Assembly (NCBI RefSeq): GCF_019834675.1
Contig: NZ_JABUBU010000001.1
Span: forward strand, 620,001 to 684,000
Length of the DNA stretch: 64,000 nucleotides
Direction: 5' to 3'
Source of the DNA: Rhodococcoides corynebacterioides
GTDB taxonomy: Bacteria; Actinomycetota; Actinomycetes; Mycobacteriales; Mycobacteriaceae
A model generated the notes under the pieces. It was given only the letters and a program-made list of their open reading frames with translations, did not search any database and was not told where the DNA came from. Both the position numbers and the translations under genes were made by a program. Position 1 is the first letter of the stretch. Each line of letters starts with the position of its first letter. Positions 17,840-26,688 of the stretch are shown here, piece after piece.

Positions 17840-19386
17840 TCGGCCTCGTGGTCGGTGTCGACGCGCTGTGGTGGTTCGACGGCGCCACGCTGCGTTCGCT
17901 TCCCACCGGCCTGGCTCGCTACGGGGACGTGGTGGTCGCCGAGGAGTCCGCGGACCCGGTGGACCTGTTGGGCGGAGTGGACGACTCGGTGTCGCTCGCG
18001 GGCCACGAGGTGCCGACGTCGGACGCGATCGGGGTGCTGATCGAGCGGGCCGTCCGTGCGGGCGACCTCGGCGGGCCCGTCGCGGACACCCTGGCTCTGG
18101 TCCACCCGCCCCACTGGGGCGCGGTCCGCTGCGCCGTGCTGACCGCCGCGGCGCGCCCGCACGCCCGGGACGTGACGGTCGTGGACTCCGCCGCCGTCGC
18201 GGCGCGGGCAGCGAACCGGATCGAGGCCTGTCCACACGACGGTGGCTGCCGTACCGCCGTCCTGGACCGCACGCCCGGACGGCTCACGCTGTCGACGGTC
18301 TCCTCGGTGGCCGCCGGACCGGTCCTGGCCGACTGCGCACTGCTGGTGCCGTCGACCGTCGCCGGCGGTGTCGACGAGATCGACCTCGAGGCGGCGGTCG
18401 CCCGAGCGCTGCGTGACGTCACCGCGACCCTGCCGATCTGCCGGGTCGTCGCCCACGGGCCGTCTGGCGCACTGACCGCGGAGGTGCTGTCGGGGCTCGC
18501 CTCGGTGCCCGTTCTGGAGGTCGACGACGGATCGCTCGCGACGGCGATGGAGAACCCGCGCTCGGGTGAGTACCCCGGCCTCTCGGAGCCGGCGGCTCGG
18601 GTCGTCGGCGACGAGCCGAACGGGCCGGCCCCGGGGCCGTACGACGCGCTCGACTCCGGCGTCTGGGACTCGTGGGGTGACACGGACGGCGCCACACCGC
18701 GGCGCGGGGCGTGGTTGGCGGACCGTGTGGCGTCGACACCGCCGGCGAGCGGACGGCGCCGACGCGCCGTGGGCGCCGCGGCCGCGCTGCTCACCGCCGC
18801 GGCAGCCGCGGTCGCGTTGGTCGTCGTGTGGCCGGTCGGGACGACGTCGGGCGCCGAGCGGAGCGCAGCGTCGGCACGATCGTCGGTGCCCGTGGCGCCG
18901 CAGCCGACCGAGTCGTCGTCGCCGTCACCGCTGCTGCCGCCGTCGCCGCCGCCCCCGCCGCTGCCGACGACCACCCCCGGGGCGACCCCGTTCCGCGTGG
19001 GTGCGCTGGGCCTGTCCGTTCCGACCGGGTGGCACCTCGAGCCCGGTCCCGGGCGCGCCGAACTGCGTCCCGACGACGGCACGCCGATGCGCATCCTCGT
19101 CGTCGTCCGGGACATCGACAGCGGGCTGGGGCTCGACGAGATCGAGGCGGAGCTGCGCACGGCGGCCGAGGGGTCCCGGCGCGTCGCGGGACTACGACGG
19201 ACGGAAGGGAACGGACGTCAGCAACTCGAGTACCTGGAATCGCCGTCGGACGGCACCACCGTGGGGTGGACGGTCTTCGCCGCCCGCGGTGAGCAGATCA
19301 GCGTCGGGTGTCAGGGCGGCCCCGATTCGTACCCGGTTCTGTCGCCGGTGTGCGCCGAGTTGTTGGCCGGACTGTCGGTGCAGTGA
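17836..19386 (+). CDS. Type VII secretion-associated protein, Rv3446c-like, with degenerate Hsp70-like N-domain
   Basis: The 516-residue product starts at a GTG overlapping the eccC stop by 4 nt. Residues 1 to about 250 look like a degenerate actin/Hsp70 fold: LVHPPHWGAVRCAVLTAAA and VVDSAAVAARAAN align by pattern with the Hsp70 VPAYF/NEPTAAA region, while the phosphate loops are poor. A transmembrane helix (AAALLTAAAAAVALVVVWPV, about 315-335), a Ser/Pro linker with a poly-Pro run, and a C-terminal domain (FRVGALGLSVPTGWHLEPGP) follow. The C-domain matches the ESX-4-specific Rv3446c family. Role unknown; the position between eccC and esxU suggests a secretion accessory protein. Confidence 0.85.
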   Translation: MIGLVVGVDALWWFDGATLRSLPTGLARYGDVVVAEESADPVDLLGGVDDSVSLAGHEVPTSDAIGVLIERAVRAGDLGGPVADTLALVHPPHWGAVRCAVLTAAARPHARDVTVVDSAAVAARAANRIEACPHDGGCRTAVLDRTPGRLTLSTVSSVAAGPVLADCALLVPSTVAGGVDEIDLEAAVARALRDVTATLPICRVVAHGPSGALTAEVLSGLASVPVLEVDDGSLATAMENPRSGEYPGLSEPAARVVGDEPNGPAPGPYDALDSGVWDSWGDTDGATPRRGAWLADRVASTPPASGRRRRAVGAAAALLTAAAAAVALVVVWPVGTTSGAERSAASARSSVPVAPQPTESSSPSPLLPPSPPPPPLPTTTPGATPFRVGALGLSVPTGWHLEPGPGRAELRPDDGTPMRILVVVRDIDSGLGLDEIEAELRTAAEGSRRVAGLRRTEGNGRQQLEYLESPSDGTTVGWTVFAARGEQISVGCQGGPDSYPVLSPVCAELLAGLSVQ

Positions 19387-19497
19387 TCCGGCGGTCCGCT
19401 GCGGATTCGCCGAACGGGGAACCGTTCCGCGGCGGGCGGCGTCCAACAGAGTGCAGGGGTGCGACACCGCGGAACCCGCGCTATCGAGGGGGAATAC

Positions 19498-19806
19498 ATG
19501 TCACAGATGAGGACCACCGTCGAGACCATGCAGGTCACGGCAGGCAAGGTCGATCAGCTCACGCTCGAGGTCAAGGCGTTGCTCGATCAGCTTCGCGGCG
19601 ACGTGGCCAGTGTCGGCGGCAGCTGGGAGGGTGCGGCCGCCGTCGCGTTCCAGAGCGTCATGAACAGCTGGGACACCAGCGCCAACAAGCTGCAGGTCGC
19701 CCTGGGCGCCATCGGGGATTCGATCAAGGCCTCCGGCACCGCCTACGCGGCCGCCGAGGACGACAACACGCGGGCGGTCACGGTCGCCGGCGCGCTGAAT
19801 CTCTGA
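19498..19806 (+). CDS. esxU: WXG100 family protein EsxU (ESX-4 substrate)
   Basis: The 102-residue product is a helical hairpin protein with Trp43-Glu44-Gly45 at the turn. A YxxxE motif (Tyr83 to Glu87 in AYAAAED) near the C-terminus is the export signal recognised by EccC. Proteins of this family fold as heterodimers in which usually one partner carries YxxxD/E; here EsxT lacks it. GAGGGGG lies ahead of the ATG. It is placed third after eccC, the position of Rv3445c. Confidence 0.93.
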   Translation: MSQMRTTVETMQVTAGKVDQLTLEVKALLDQLRGDVASVGGSWEGAAAVAFQSVMNSWDTSANKLQVALGAIGDSIKASGTAYAAAEDDNTRAVTVAGALNL

Positions 19807-19841
19807 CCCGTCCGACCCACCAACCGGAGAAAGGAAACGAC

Positions 19842-20120
19842 ATGAGGTACGTGTTCGGAGCGATCGACCAGGTCAGCGCGCAGATCGACGCGAAGCAGGC
19901 CGCGCTCAACGCCAAGCTCGACGAATTGCGGCAGATCATCACCCCGCTCGTCGCCGACTGGGAGGGCGCCGCGTCGGAGTCCTACCAGGACAAGCAGCGG
20001 CAGTGGGACTCCGCTGCACTCGAGCTGAACCAGGTGCTGGAGCAGGTCGGGTCGGCGGTGAGTCGCGGTAACGCGGACATGCAGGCGCGGGAGGCGGCCA
20101 ACCGGGGGATGTTCGTCTGA
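19842..20120 (+). CDS. esxT: WXG100 family protein EsxT (ESX-4 substrate)
   Basis: The 92-residue product has Trp40-Glu41-Gly42 at the turn between two helices (DELRQIITPLVADWEG, then YQDKQRQWDSAALELNQVLE). No YxxxD/E signal is seen after the second helix, so export probably depends on pairing with EsxU, encoded 35 bp upstream. GGAGAAAGGAAACGAC gives the ribosome binding site. The order esxU-esxT-rplM matches Rv3445c-Rv3444c-Rv3443c. Confidence 0.93.
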   Translation: MRYVFGAIDQVSAQIDAKQAALNAKLDELRQIITPLVADWEGAASESYQDKQRQWDSAALELNQVLEQVGSAVSRGNADMQAREAANRGMFV

Positions 20121-20186
20121 CTGGCCGTCGGCCGCGTCGTGCGCGACGCGGCCGACGTGTCGGTCCCGTCGAGCACACTGCTGGAC

Positions 20187-20543
20187 ATGACCGTCGATCT
20201 CGCCCTGGCTCGTGCTCGGATCGCGCAGGCCCGCGCCGAGGCGACGGCACGGGTGGCGTCCCTCGACGAGCAGCACCGGGGCATCGTCGAGGGATCACGC
20301 TGGACCACCGACGACGACGAGCACGATCCGGAGGGCTCCACCATCGCGTTCGAGCGCGCCGCCGTGGCGTCGATGCTGCGGGACGCCCGGCAGGAGGTCC
20401 GCGACCTCGACGAGGCCGAGGGTCGTGTCGACGCCGGCACCTACGGACTGTGCGAGCGGTGCGGGCGGGAGATCGCGGACGTGCGACTCGACGCACTGCC
20501 CGCCGCACGCCGGTGTATCGACTGCAACTCTCTACGTCGCTGA
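20187..20543 (+). CDS. TraR/DksA-family zinc-finger protein
   Basis: The 118-residue product has an N-terminal coiled coil (LARARIAQARAEATARVASL) and a C-terminal four-cysteine zinc finger (CERCGREIADVRLDALPAAR then CIDC). The layout is that of DksA/TraR proteins that bind the RNA polymerase secondary channel, though the acidic tip residues at the coiled-coil turn (TTDDDEHDPEGS) are not the canonical pair. The ATG at 20187 begins the helix; upstream codons add nothing recognisable. It lies between ESX-4 and the ribosomal genes without obvious coupling to either. Confidence 0.8.
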   Translation: MTVDLALARARIAQARAEATARVASLDEQHRGIVEGSRWTTDDDEHDPEGSTIAFERAAVASMLRDARQEVRDLDEAEGRVDAGTYGLCERCGREIADVRLDALPAARRCIDCNSLRR

Positions 20544-20550
20544 CAGCGTT

Positions 20551-20580
20551 TTGACCTGCGATCCGGCGGGCCGGTAAGGT
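20551..20580 (+). promoter_or_regulatory. Probable promoter of rplM-rpsI
   Basis: TTGACC at 20551-20556 and TAAGGT at 20575-20580 are 18 bp apart. Transcription would start near 20587, leaving a leader of about 124 nt before the rplM GTG, long enough to hold a regulatory RNA structure. Confidence 0.6.
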
Positions 20581-20710
20581 ACCCCGTTGGCGTTCGATAC
20601 ATGCAGTCACCTCGATGCGTGTCTGCCGGTCTCTCGGGTCTCCACTGGCCGCCGAGAACCACCGATCGAACGTCGGCCAGCACATCGACGATGAGACAAG
20701 GAAGTCATTC

Positions 20711-21154
20711 GTGTCCACGTATGCGCCCAAGGCCGGGGATACCACCCGGACCTGGCACGTGATCGACGCCACCGACGTCGTTCTCGGCCGCCTTGCCGTC
20801 CAGGCAGCGAACTTGCTGCGCGGCAAGCACAAGCCCACCTTCGCCCCGAATGTCGACGGCGGTGACTTCGTTGTCATCATCAACGCCGACAAGGTCGCCA
20901 TCTCCGGCAACAAGCGGACGGACAAGTTCCACTACCACCACTCCGGCCACCCGGGTGGTCTGCGCGCGCGCAGCATCGGTGAGGTCATGGACAAGAACCC
21001 GGACCGCGTCGTGGAGAAGGCCGTCAAGGGCATGATCCCCAAGAACAAGCTGGGCAGCGCCATCGCCAGCAAGCTCAAGGTCTACGCCGGCCCCGACCAT
21101 CCCCACGCGGCTCAGCAGCCCGTTCCGTTCGAGATCAAGCAGGTGGCCCAGTGA
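20711..21154 (+). CDS. rplM: 50S ribosomal protein L13
   Basis: The 147-residue product begins at GTG ([20 protein letters not shown]) and carries the L13 core [37 protein letters not shown] and the C-terminal [22 protein letters not shown] ribosome binding site precedes it. Its stop overlaps the GTG of rpsI by 4 nt, the normal rplM-rpsI coupling. Confidence 0.97.
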   Translation: MSTYAPKAGDTTRTWHVIDATDVVLGRLAVQAANLLRGKHKPTFAPNVDGGDFVVIINADKVAISGNKRTDKFHYHHSGHPGGLRARSIGEVMDKNPDRVVEKAVKGMIPKNKLGSAIASKLKVYAGPDHPHAAQQPVPFEIKQVAQ

Positions 21155-21708
21155 CTTCCCCCGAGCAGACCCCCGAGCAGTCGGTCGACGAGAACGTCGT
21201 GACCGAGACCGCCGAGTTCGCCCCCGAGGAGAGCGTCGAGATCGCCGACGAGTTCGTCTCCGTCGAGGATCCCGAGGTCGCTGCGGACATCGAGGCCGCC
21301 GCCCGTCCGGCCGTCTACATCGATCGTCCCGTCACCACGGTCGGTCGTCGTAAGGAAGCCGTCGTCCGCGTGCGTCTGACCCCGGGCACCGGGCAGTTCA
21401 CGCTGAACGGCCGCACCCTCGAGGACTACTTCCCCAACAAGGTGCACCAGCAGCTCATCAAGAGCCCGTTCGTGCTGGTCGAGCGCGCCGAGAGCTTCGA
21501 CGTGACCGGCCTTCTGCACGGCGGCGGCCCCTCCGGCCAGGCCGGCGCGCTGCGTCTCGCGATCGCCCGTGCCCTCATCGAGGCCACCCCGGACGATCGT
21601 CCGGCCCTGAAGAAGGCCGGCTTCCTCACGCGTGACCCGCGTGCGGTCGAGCGCAAGAAGTACGGCCTGAAGAAGGCCCGCAAGGCATCGCAGTACTCGA
21701 AGCGCTGA
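21151..21708 (+). CDS. rpsI: 30S ribosomal protein S9 with long acidic N-terminus
   Basis: The S9 domain begins near residue 58 ([20 protein letters not shown]) and ends in the basic [18 protein letters not shown] tail that reaches the P-site tRNA. The preceding about 55 residues are strongly acidic (rich in Glu, Asp, Val), longer than the extension in mycobacterial S9. Such tails are seen in related actinobacteria and have no known role. It is coupled to rplM and followed by a strong terminator. Confidence 0.97.
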   Translation: MTSPEQTPEQSVDENVVTETAEFAPEESVEIADEFVSVEDPEVAADIEAAARPAVYIDRPVTTVGRRKEAVVRVRLTPGTGQFTLNGRTLEDYFPNKVHQQLIKSPFVLVERAESFDVTGLLHGGGPSGQAGALRLAIARALIEATPDDRPALKKAGFLTRDPRAVERKKYGLKKARKASQYSKR

Positions 21709-21724
21709 TCCTCGGCACTTCACC

Positions 21725-21778
21725 CGACGCAGGCGCTCCGGCCGATCCCTCACGGGACGGCCGAGGGCGCCTGCGTCG
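21725..21778 (+). terminator. Terminator after rpsI
   Basis: CGACGCAGGCGC at 21725-21736 pairs perfectly with GCGCCTGCGTCG at 21767-21778; the enclosed CTCCGGCC/GGCCGAGG extends the stem imperfectly. It lies 17 nt after the rpsI stop. Confidence 0.75.
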
Positions 21779-21851
21779 TGTCGGGCCCGCGTCACTGCGC
21801 GCCCACCGTCACCCGCGTCACCCGCACCACCGCTCGAAAGAGGTAGCCGCC

Positions 21852-23210
21852 ATGGGTCGTCTGTTCGGAACCGACGGGGTCCGTGGCCTCGCCAACGCGG
21901 ACATCACCGCCGACCTCGCTCTGCGCCTGGGCCGCGCGGGAGCTGCCGTGCTCGGCGCCTCGGCGACGCCGGTGTCCCCGGACGGGTCCGCCTCCCGACC
22001 CGTCGCCGTGGTCGGCCGTGACCCGCGGGCGAGCGGCGAGATGCTCGAAGCCGCCATCGTCGCCGGTCTCGCCTCGGCCGGCATGGACGTGCTGACCGTC
22101 GGCATCGTCCCCACCCCGGCGCTCGCGTACCTCACCGACGCCTACGACGCGGCGCTCGGCGTCATGATCAGCGCGTCGCACAACGCCATGCCCGACAACG
22201 GCATCAAGTTCTTCGCCGCCGGCGGACACAAACTGGACGACGAGCAGGAAGACCGCATCGAGGCCCTGCTGGGCGCCGCACCGACCGGGCCCACCGGCGC
22301 CGGGATCGGTCGCGTGCGCACCGCCCCCGACGGACTGTCCCGGTACGAGGACCACCTGGCCAAGACCGTGCCGACCACGCTCGACGGCATCACCGTCGTC
22401 GTCGACTGTGCCCACGGCGCGGCTTCCGCCGCGGCGCCCGACGCCTACCGCGCCGCCGGTGCGACCGTCGTCGCCGTGAACGCCGACCCGACCGGCCTGA
22501 ACATCAACGACGGGTGCGGGTCCACCCATCTGGACGTGGTCCAGCGCGCCGTCCTCGAACATGGGGCCGACCTCGGCCTCGCGCACGACGGAGACGCCGA
22601 CCGGTGCCTCGCCGTGGACGCGAACGGCGACGTGGTGGACGGCGACGCGATCATGGCGATCCTGGCCCTGGCGATGAAGGACGCGGGCACGCTGCCGCAG
22701 GACACCCTCGTCGCCACCGTCATGAGCAATCTCGGTCTGCACATCGCGATGCGCGAGGCGTCGATCACGGTGCGCACCACCGCCGTCGGCGACCGCTACG
22801 TGCTCGAGGAACTGCGGGCCGGTGACTACGGGCTCGGTGGCGAGCAGTCCGGCCACATCGTCATCCCGGCGTTCGGTACCACCGGCGACGGCGTTCTCAC
22901 CGGGCTGCAGCTGATGAGCCGGATGGCCTCGACCGGGCGCACTCTGCGCGACCTCGCGTCGGTGATGCGAACCCTCCCGCAGACGTTGATCAACGTGCGG
23001 GTCGAGGACAAGCAGGCCGCGACCGCCGACGACGCCGTGACCGCGGCCGTCGCCGCCGCCGAGGCCGAACTGGGGGACCGGGGCCGGGTGCTGCTGCGTC
23101 CGTCGGGCACCGAGCAGCTGGTGCGCGTGATGGTCGAGGCGGGCGACACCGAGACCGCCGAGCGACTCGCCGGCCGAATCGCCGAGCGGGTCGCCGCCGT
23201 CGGTCGGTAG
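21852..23210 (+). CDS. glmM: Phosphoglucosamine mutase
   Basis: The 452-residue product is a full-length alpha-D-phosphohexomutase: [12 protein letters not shown] at the start, the active-site phosphoserine Ser109 in [14 protein letters not shown], the metal-binding HDGDADRC, and [14 protein letters not shown] near the end. It converts glucosamine-6-phosphate to glucosamine-1-phosphate for UDP-GlcNAc and peptidoglycan synthesis. glmS, the preceding pathway enzyme, lies 4.4 kb downstream. AAAGAGGTAGCCGCC precedes the start. Confidence 0.97.
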   Translation: MGRLFGTDGVRGLANADITADLALRLGRAGAAVLGASATPVSPDGSASRPVAVVGRDPRASGEMLEAAIVAGLASAGMDVLTVGIVPTPALAYLTDAYDAALGVMISASHNAMPDNGIKFFAAGGHKLDDEQEDRIEALLGAAPTGPTGAGIGRVRTAPDGLSRYEDHLAKTVPTTLDGITVVVDCAHGAASAAAPDAYRAAGATVVAVNADPTGLNINDGCGSTHLDVVQRAVLEHGADLGLAHDGDADRCLAVDANGDVVDGDAIMAILALAMKDAGTLPQDTLVATVMSNLGLHIAMREASITVRTTAVGDRYVLEELRAGDYGLGGEQSGHIVIPAFGTTGDGVLTGLQLMSRMASTGRTLRDLASVMRTLPQTLINVRVEDKQAATADDAVTAAVAAAEAELGDRGRVLLRPSGTEQLVRVMVEAGDTETAERLAGRIAERVAAVGR

Positions 23211-23223
23211 TCGACCGACGGCG
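23195..23223. terminator. Hairpin at the glmM stop, convergent terminator
   Basis: CGCCGTCGGTC at 23195-23205 pairs perfectly with GACCGACGGCG at 23213-23223, spanning the glmM stop codon, between glmM and the convergent LLM gene. Confidence 0.5.
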
Positions 23224-23240
23224 ACGCAGCCGGACCCGCG

Positions 23241-24281
23241 TCAGCCGATGAGCGACTTCAGCAGCTCGACCTGCTTCACTCGCCCGGCGCTGTCGGAGGC
23301 GATCGGGTGGATGTTCAGGGTGGTGGCACCCGCGGCCTCGAACGCGGCCAGGCGCTCCTTGACGAAGCTCTCGGTGCCGATCAGCGAGATCGACCGCACC
23401 AGCTCGTCGGGCACCGCCGCCGTGGCCTCTTCCTTCTTGCCGGCGAGGTACAGGTCCTGGATCTTCTCCGCCTCGGCCTCGTAGCCGTAGCGGACGGCCA
23501 GGTCGTTGTAGAAGTTCTTGCCCTTGGCGCCCATGCCGCCGACGTACAGCGCGAGCTGCGGCTTGATCCAGGGGAGGAACTGGTCGGCGTCGTCGCCGAT
23601 GGCGACCGCGGGGCTCGCGTAGACGTCGAGGTCGCCGAGCGCGGGATCACGCTTGGCCTTGCCCGCGGCGAGCGACTCGCCCCAGACCGACTCGGCCTTC
23701 TCCGGGTGGAAGAAGATGGGCTCCCACCCCTGGGCGATCTCGGCCGTCAGGGCGACGTTCTTGGGTCCGAGCGAGGCGATGACGATCGGAATCGACTCAC
23801 GCACAGGATGATTGATCAGCTTGAGCGGCTTGCCCAGCCCGGTGCCCTTCTCGGCCGGCAGCGGGATCTGGTAGTACTTGCCGTCGAACTGCACCTTCTC
23901 GCGGCGCCAGACCTGCCGGCAGATGTCGACGATCTCGCGGGTGCGCCCGAGCGGAGCGTCGTACTTCACGCCGTGGAAGCCCTCGATGACCTGCGGCCCC
24001 GACGCGCCGATGCCCATGACGAAGCGGCCACCGGACACGTAGTCCAGACCGGCCGCGGTCATGGCGAGCAGCGACGGGGTCCGGGTGTAGATCTGGAAGA
24101 TGCCGGACGCCAGCTCGATGGTGGACGTCTTGGCGGCGAGGAAGCCGATCTGGCTGACCGCGTCGAACGAGTACGCCTCGGGAACGAACGCGATGTCCAT
24201 TCCGGCCCGTTCGAGCGCGCCGACCTCCTCGACGGTCTCCTGGAAACCCCCCGAGTAGTTGAGTTGCATCCCGATTCGCAT
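23241..24281 (-). CDS. LLM-class F420-dependent oxidoreductase
   Basis: The 346-residue product is a luciferase-like TIM-barrel protein: MRIGMQLNYSGG at the start, GMDIAFVPEAYSFDAVSQIG, the SGGRFVMGIGASGPQVIEGF signature and IPIVIASLGPKNVALTAEIA. Sequence character fits the F420-dependent class common in mycobacteria and rhodococci rather than FMN luciferases, but the cofactor is inferred. The ATG at 24281 has AGGAGACTC upstream. It is divergent from the EspC-like operon with a 174-bp gap. The substrate is not predictable. Confidence 0.85.
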   Translation of the reverse strand: MRIGMQLNYSGGFQETVEEVGALERAGMDIAFVPEAYSFDAVSQIGFLAAKTSTIELASGIFQIYTRTPSLLAMTAAGLDYVSGGRFVMGIGASGPQVIEGFHGVKYDAPLGRTREIVDICRQVWRREKVQFDGKYYQIPLPAEKGTGLGKPLKLINHPVRESIPIVIASLGPKNVALTAEIAQGWEPIFFHPEKAESVWGESLAAGKAKRDPALGDLDVYASPAVAIGDDADQFLPWIKPQLALYVGGMGAKGKNFYNDLAVRYGYEAEAEKIQDLYLAGKKEEATAAVPDELVRSISLIGTESFVKERLAAFEAAGATTLNIHPIASDSAGRVKQVELLKSLIG

Positions 24282-24455
24282 GAGTCTCCTCGACGTCGTC
24301 GCCGGTGTCTTCTCACCTGCACGTGGGTCGGACGTTACCGCCCGGTAGGCGTCGGTCGTGGCGGTGGTCCGACGACGGTGGAACCGATCCGGCCCCGGGC
24401 CGCGTCCAAGTTCGGTGGGCGGCCACCCGGGCGCCGGTGAGGACGGGGGACGGCG

Positions 24456-24770
24456 ATGAGCGATCCGATGGCAATGGATGCGGACGCGACGGAGGCCGCG
24501 GCCCGCGCGATGGCGGAGTCGGTGAGCCGCGCGGAGGCGGCGGTGGCCCGGTTGTCGGCGCGGTCCTTCGACGCAGCGCACGGCGGTCGTGAATACGGAG
24601 CCCGCGCCGCGACCGTCGACGCCCGCCTCCGTGACCTGGCGAGCGGCCTCGACTCCTGGAACAGGGAAACGCGCGCGGCGGCGGACGCCGTGGCGGGAGC
24701 GGTCGGCGCGACCCGCGCCACCGACGCGTCCGGCGCGTCGGGTGTTGCGGCCGCCGGGGCCGGCCGATGA
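24456..24770 (+). CDS. Small EspC-like protein of the ESX family (Rv3440c position)
   Basis: The 104-residue, almost wholly helical product (DATEAAARAMAESVSRAEAA, then LRDLASGLDSWNRETRAAAD) has two Ala-rich helices separated by a Gly-containing turn (DAAHGGREYGARA). This resembles the EspC-like fold of ESX-associated proteins more than a WXG100, as there is no WxG. No YxxxD/E export signal is visible. It is located behind glmM, the position of the unannotated Rv3440c, and its stop overlaps the next start by 4 nt (ATGA). GAGGACGGGGGA supplies the ribosome binding site. Function unknown. Confidence 0.7.
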   Translation: MSDPMAMDADATEAAARAMAESVSRAEAAVARLSARSFDAAHGGREYGARAATVDARLRDLASGLDSWNRETRAAADAVAGAVGATRATDASGASGVAAAGAGR

Positions 24771-26389
24771 CCGACCCGAGCTCCCTCGACGCCGTGCTCG
24801 ACCGCGGCGCGTCCGGATTGCGATTCTTCGGCCGGGTGCTGCCCTGGCGCGATGCCGCCGGGGGTGCCGGCCCGTCGTATCTGGACCTCTGTGCGGCCTA
24901 CGACATGCAACGCGGGCTCGAGCCGGACGCTCTGCGTGCGGACGGCGAGACCTGTCGCGCGGCCGCGACGTCGCTGCGCGAGGAACTGTCCGTCCGAGAC
25001 CGGGCAATCGGAGCGCTGTCCGAAGCGTGGACGGGCGGCGCCGCGACGGCGGCGGGCGACGTGCTCACCGCTCAGTCGACGCGGGCAGGTGCCGATCTCG
25101 ATCGGCTCGACCTCGCCGCGGCCGCGCTGGTCCGTGCCGCGGACGGGCTGCACGCGATCGTGGAGGACAAGGCGGTCGCGGCGGCCGACCACGATCGCCT
25201 CGACGTGGGCGGTCGCGCGATGGTCGACGCGGAGGCCACCGTGGCAGCCGCGACGCAGGACCCGTCGTCGTGGTCGGTGGACACGGTGTCGCGGCTCGCG
25301 GCCGTCGTGCCCGAGTTGGCGGCCATGGTCGCTCCCGGTGCCGGGGCGTTGTGGGAACGGCCGGACGTGGTCGAGGCCGTTCGCGCGCAGTGCCGCGAGT
25401 GGACGGACGACGTCTTCCTGCCGGCGGTCGACGAGGCCACGGCGAGCTTTCAGCGACTGTGCGAGGACACGCATCGAGCGGTCGGGCGCATCTTCGACGT
25501 GGTCGACACGGCGCTCGAGGGTGTGACCACGGACCCGTACCCGACCCCCGACGCGCCCGACGCGCCCGTACCCACGGCGCCGATTCCGCCCCCCGCGCCG
25601 ATTCCGCCCACCGCGACCGGGCCGGCGAGCGCGACCGGGCCGGCGAGCGCGGGATCGGTGTGCGCGGTCGAGTCGCCGGATCCCCAGCCGGTGCCGACCC
25701 AGCCCGTCGCGACCCACCCGGCGGGTGCCGTGGCCGCCGCGGCATCGGAGGACCGATTCGCCGCCCTGGTGCGGTCGGCGGTGTCCGACGCGGTGACGGC
25801 GGTGCTCGACCGCGCCGAGATTGCGGACCACCCCGCCGAAACCACTCCGTGCCCGGCCGGGACCGCGCAGTACCCCGCCGACGCGGGGGCGCCCACCGGT
25901 GCAGCGTCCGAGACGGGTCGGCCCGAGATCGGTCGGCTCGAGGTCGGTCGGCTCGAGGTCGAGGGCGCGGGTCACCACATCCGGATCGAGGTGCACGCCG
26001 ACGGATCCCTCGACGTCACCGCGGGCCCCACCGACGCCCCGAACGCCGACGAGCCACCTTCGACACCGACCGCGCCGGAGGACACGCCCGCGGCGGAGCT
26101 AGACGCGGAGGCCCCCGTCGAGACGCCGTCGCCGGCTCCCGACCAGCCCGTCGAGGCCGCCGAGGCCGAGGCCGCCGAGGCCGCGGCCCCCGAAGCGCCG
26201 CCGCCGCCGGATCAGCCGGAGGCGCCGTCCGGAGAGTGCGCGCCCGCCCCGATCGTCGAGGGTGCGCCGGCGGCCGCAGTCGCGCCCACCCGGCCCGCGC
26301 CCGAGCCCTCGCCAGCACCCGAGCCCGACCAGCCGCCGGCTCCGGTCGACGGCGTCCGGCCGGAACTGGCCGAGGCGGGACCGCTGTGA
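24767..26389 (+). CDS. WxG-containing Ala/Pro-rich protein (Rv3439c-like)
   Basis: The 540-residue product has two parts. Residues 1 to about 260 are helical, with Trp88-Thr89-Gly90 (LSEAWTGGAATAAGDVLTAQ) at a helix turn, as in ESX substrates with WxG-like domains. Residues 260-540 are a low-complexity Ala/Pro/Glu-rich tail with short direct repeats (an 18-bp unit encoding ATGPAS occurs twice near 25615-25651). M. tuberculosis Rv3439c, annotated Ala/Pro-rich, has the same place and character. No signal peptide or membrane helix is seen. The gene overlaps both neighbours by 4 nt, so the three form one translational unit. A role as partner or substrate of ESX-4 is inference. Confidence 0.75.
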   Translation: MTDPSSLDAVLDRGASGLRFFGRVLPWRDAAGGAGPSYLDLCAAYDMQRGLEPDALRADGETCRAAATSLREELSVRDRAIGALSEAWTGGAATAAGDVLTAQSTRAGADLDRLDLAAAALVRAADGLHAIVEDKAVAAADHDRLDVGGRAMVDAEATVAAATQDPSSWSVDTVSRLAAVVPELAAMVAPGAGALWERPDVVEAVRAQCREWTDDVFLPAVDEATASFQRLCEDTHRAVGRIFDVVDTALEGVTTDPYPTPDAPDAPVPTAPIPPPAPIPPTATGPASATGPASAGSVCAVESPDPQPVPTQPVATHPAGAVAAAASEDRFAALVRSAVSDAVTAVLDRAEIADHPAETTPCPAGTAQYPADAGAPTGAASETGRPEIGRLEVGRLEVEGAGHHIRIEVHADGSLDVTAGPTDAPNADEPPSTPTAPEDTPAAELDAEAPVETPSPAPDQPVEAAEAEAAEAAAPEAPPPPDQPEAPSGECAPAPIVEGAPAAAVAPTRPAPEPSPAPEPDQPPAPVDGVRPELAEAGPL

Positions 26390-26688
26390 ACGAGCGCACC
26401 GTGGCCGCGCTCATCGACGAGGTGGTCGCCGATCATCGACGCTCCACGGCGCGACTGCGGGAGCGGCTCCGCCGCGACGCGCAACGGGACACGGATCGGC
26501 GGGACCGGGTGCTCGGACCGCGGGGCGACGACATCCCGACGAGCCGACCCGGCATCGACCCCATTCTGCGTCCGGTGCGCGAGAAGCGGCCCACCGAGAA
26601 CGGCGCCACCGCGAACGGCGCCACCGAGCACGGCACGCCCGAGGGTGATCCGCGCCCTGCTCAGCGCCCGGCGAGGTGGCTGAGCTGA
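26386..26688 (+). CDS. Small charged protein, third gene of the EspC-like operon
   Basis: From GTG 26386, overlapping the previous stop by 4 nt, a 100-residue product reads MNERTVAALIDEVVADHRRS followed by an Arg-rich helix (LRERLRRDAQRDTDRRDRVL). The C-terminal half is unstructured and includes a short repeat (NGAT twice). I recognise no domain. The coupling and the overlapping start argue that it is real. Its 3' end overlaps the convergent hydrolase gene by 28 bp. Confidence 0.6.
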   Translation: MNERTVAALIDEVVADHRRSTARLRERLRRDAQRDTDRRDRVLGPRGDDIPTSRPGIDPILRPVREKRPTENGATANGATEHGTPEGDPRPAQRPARWLS

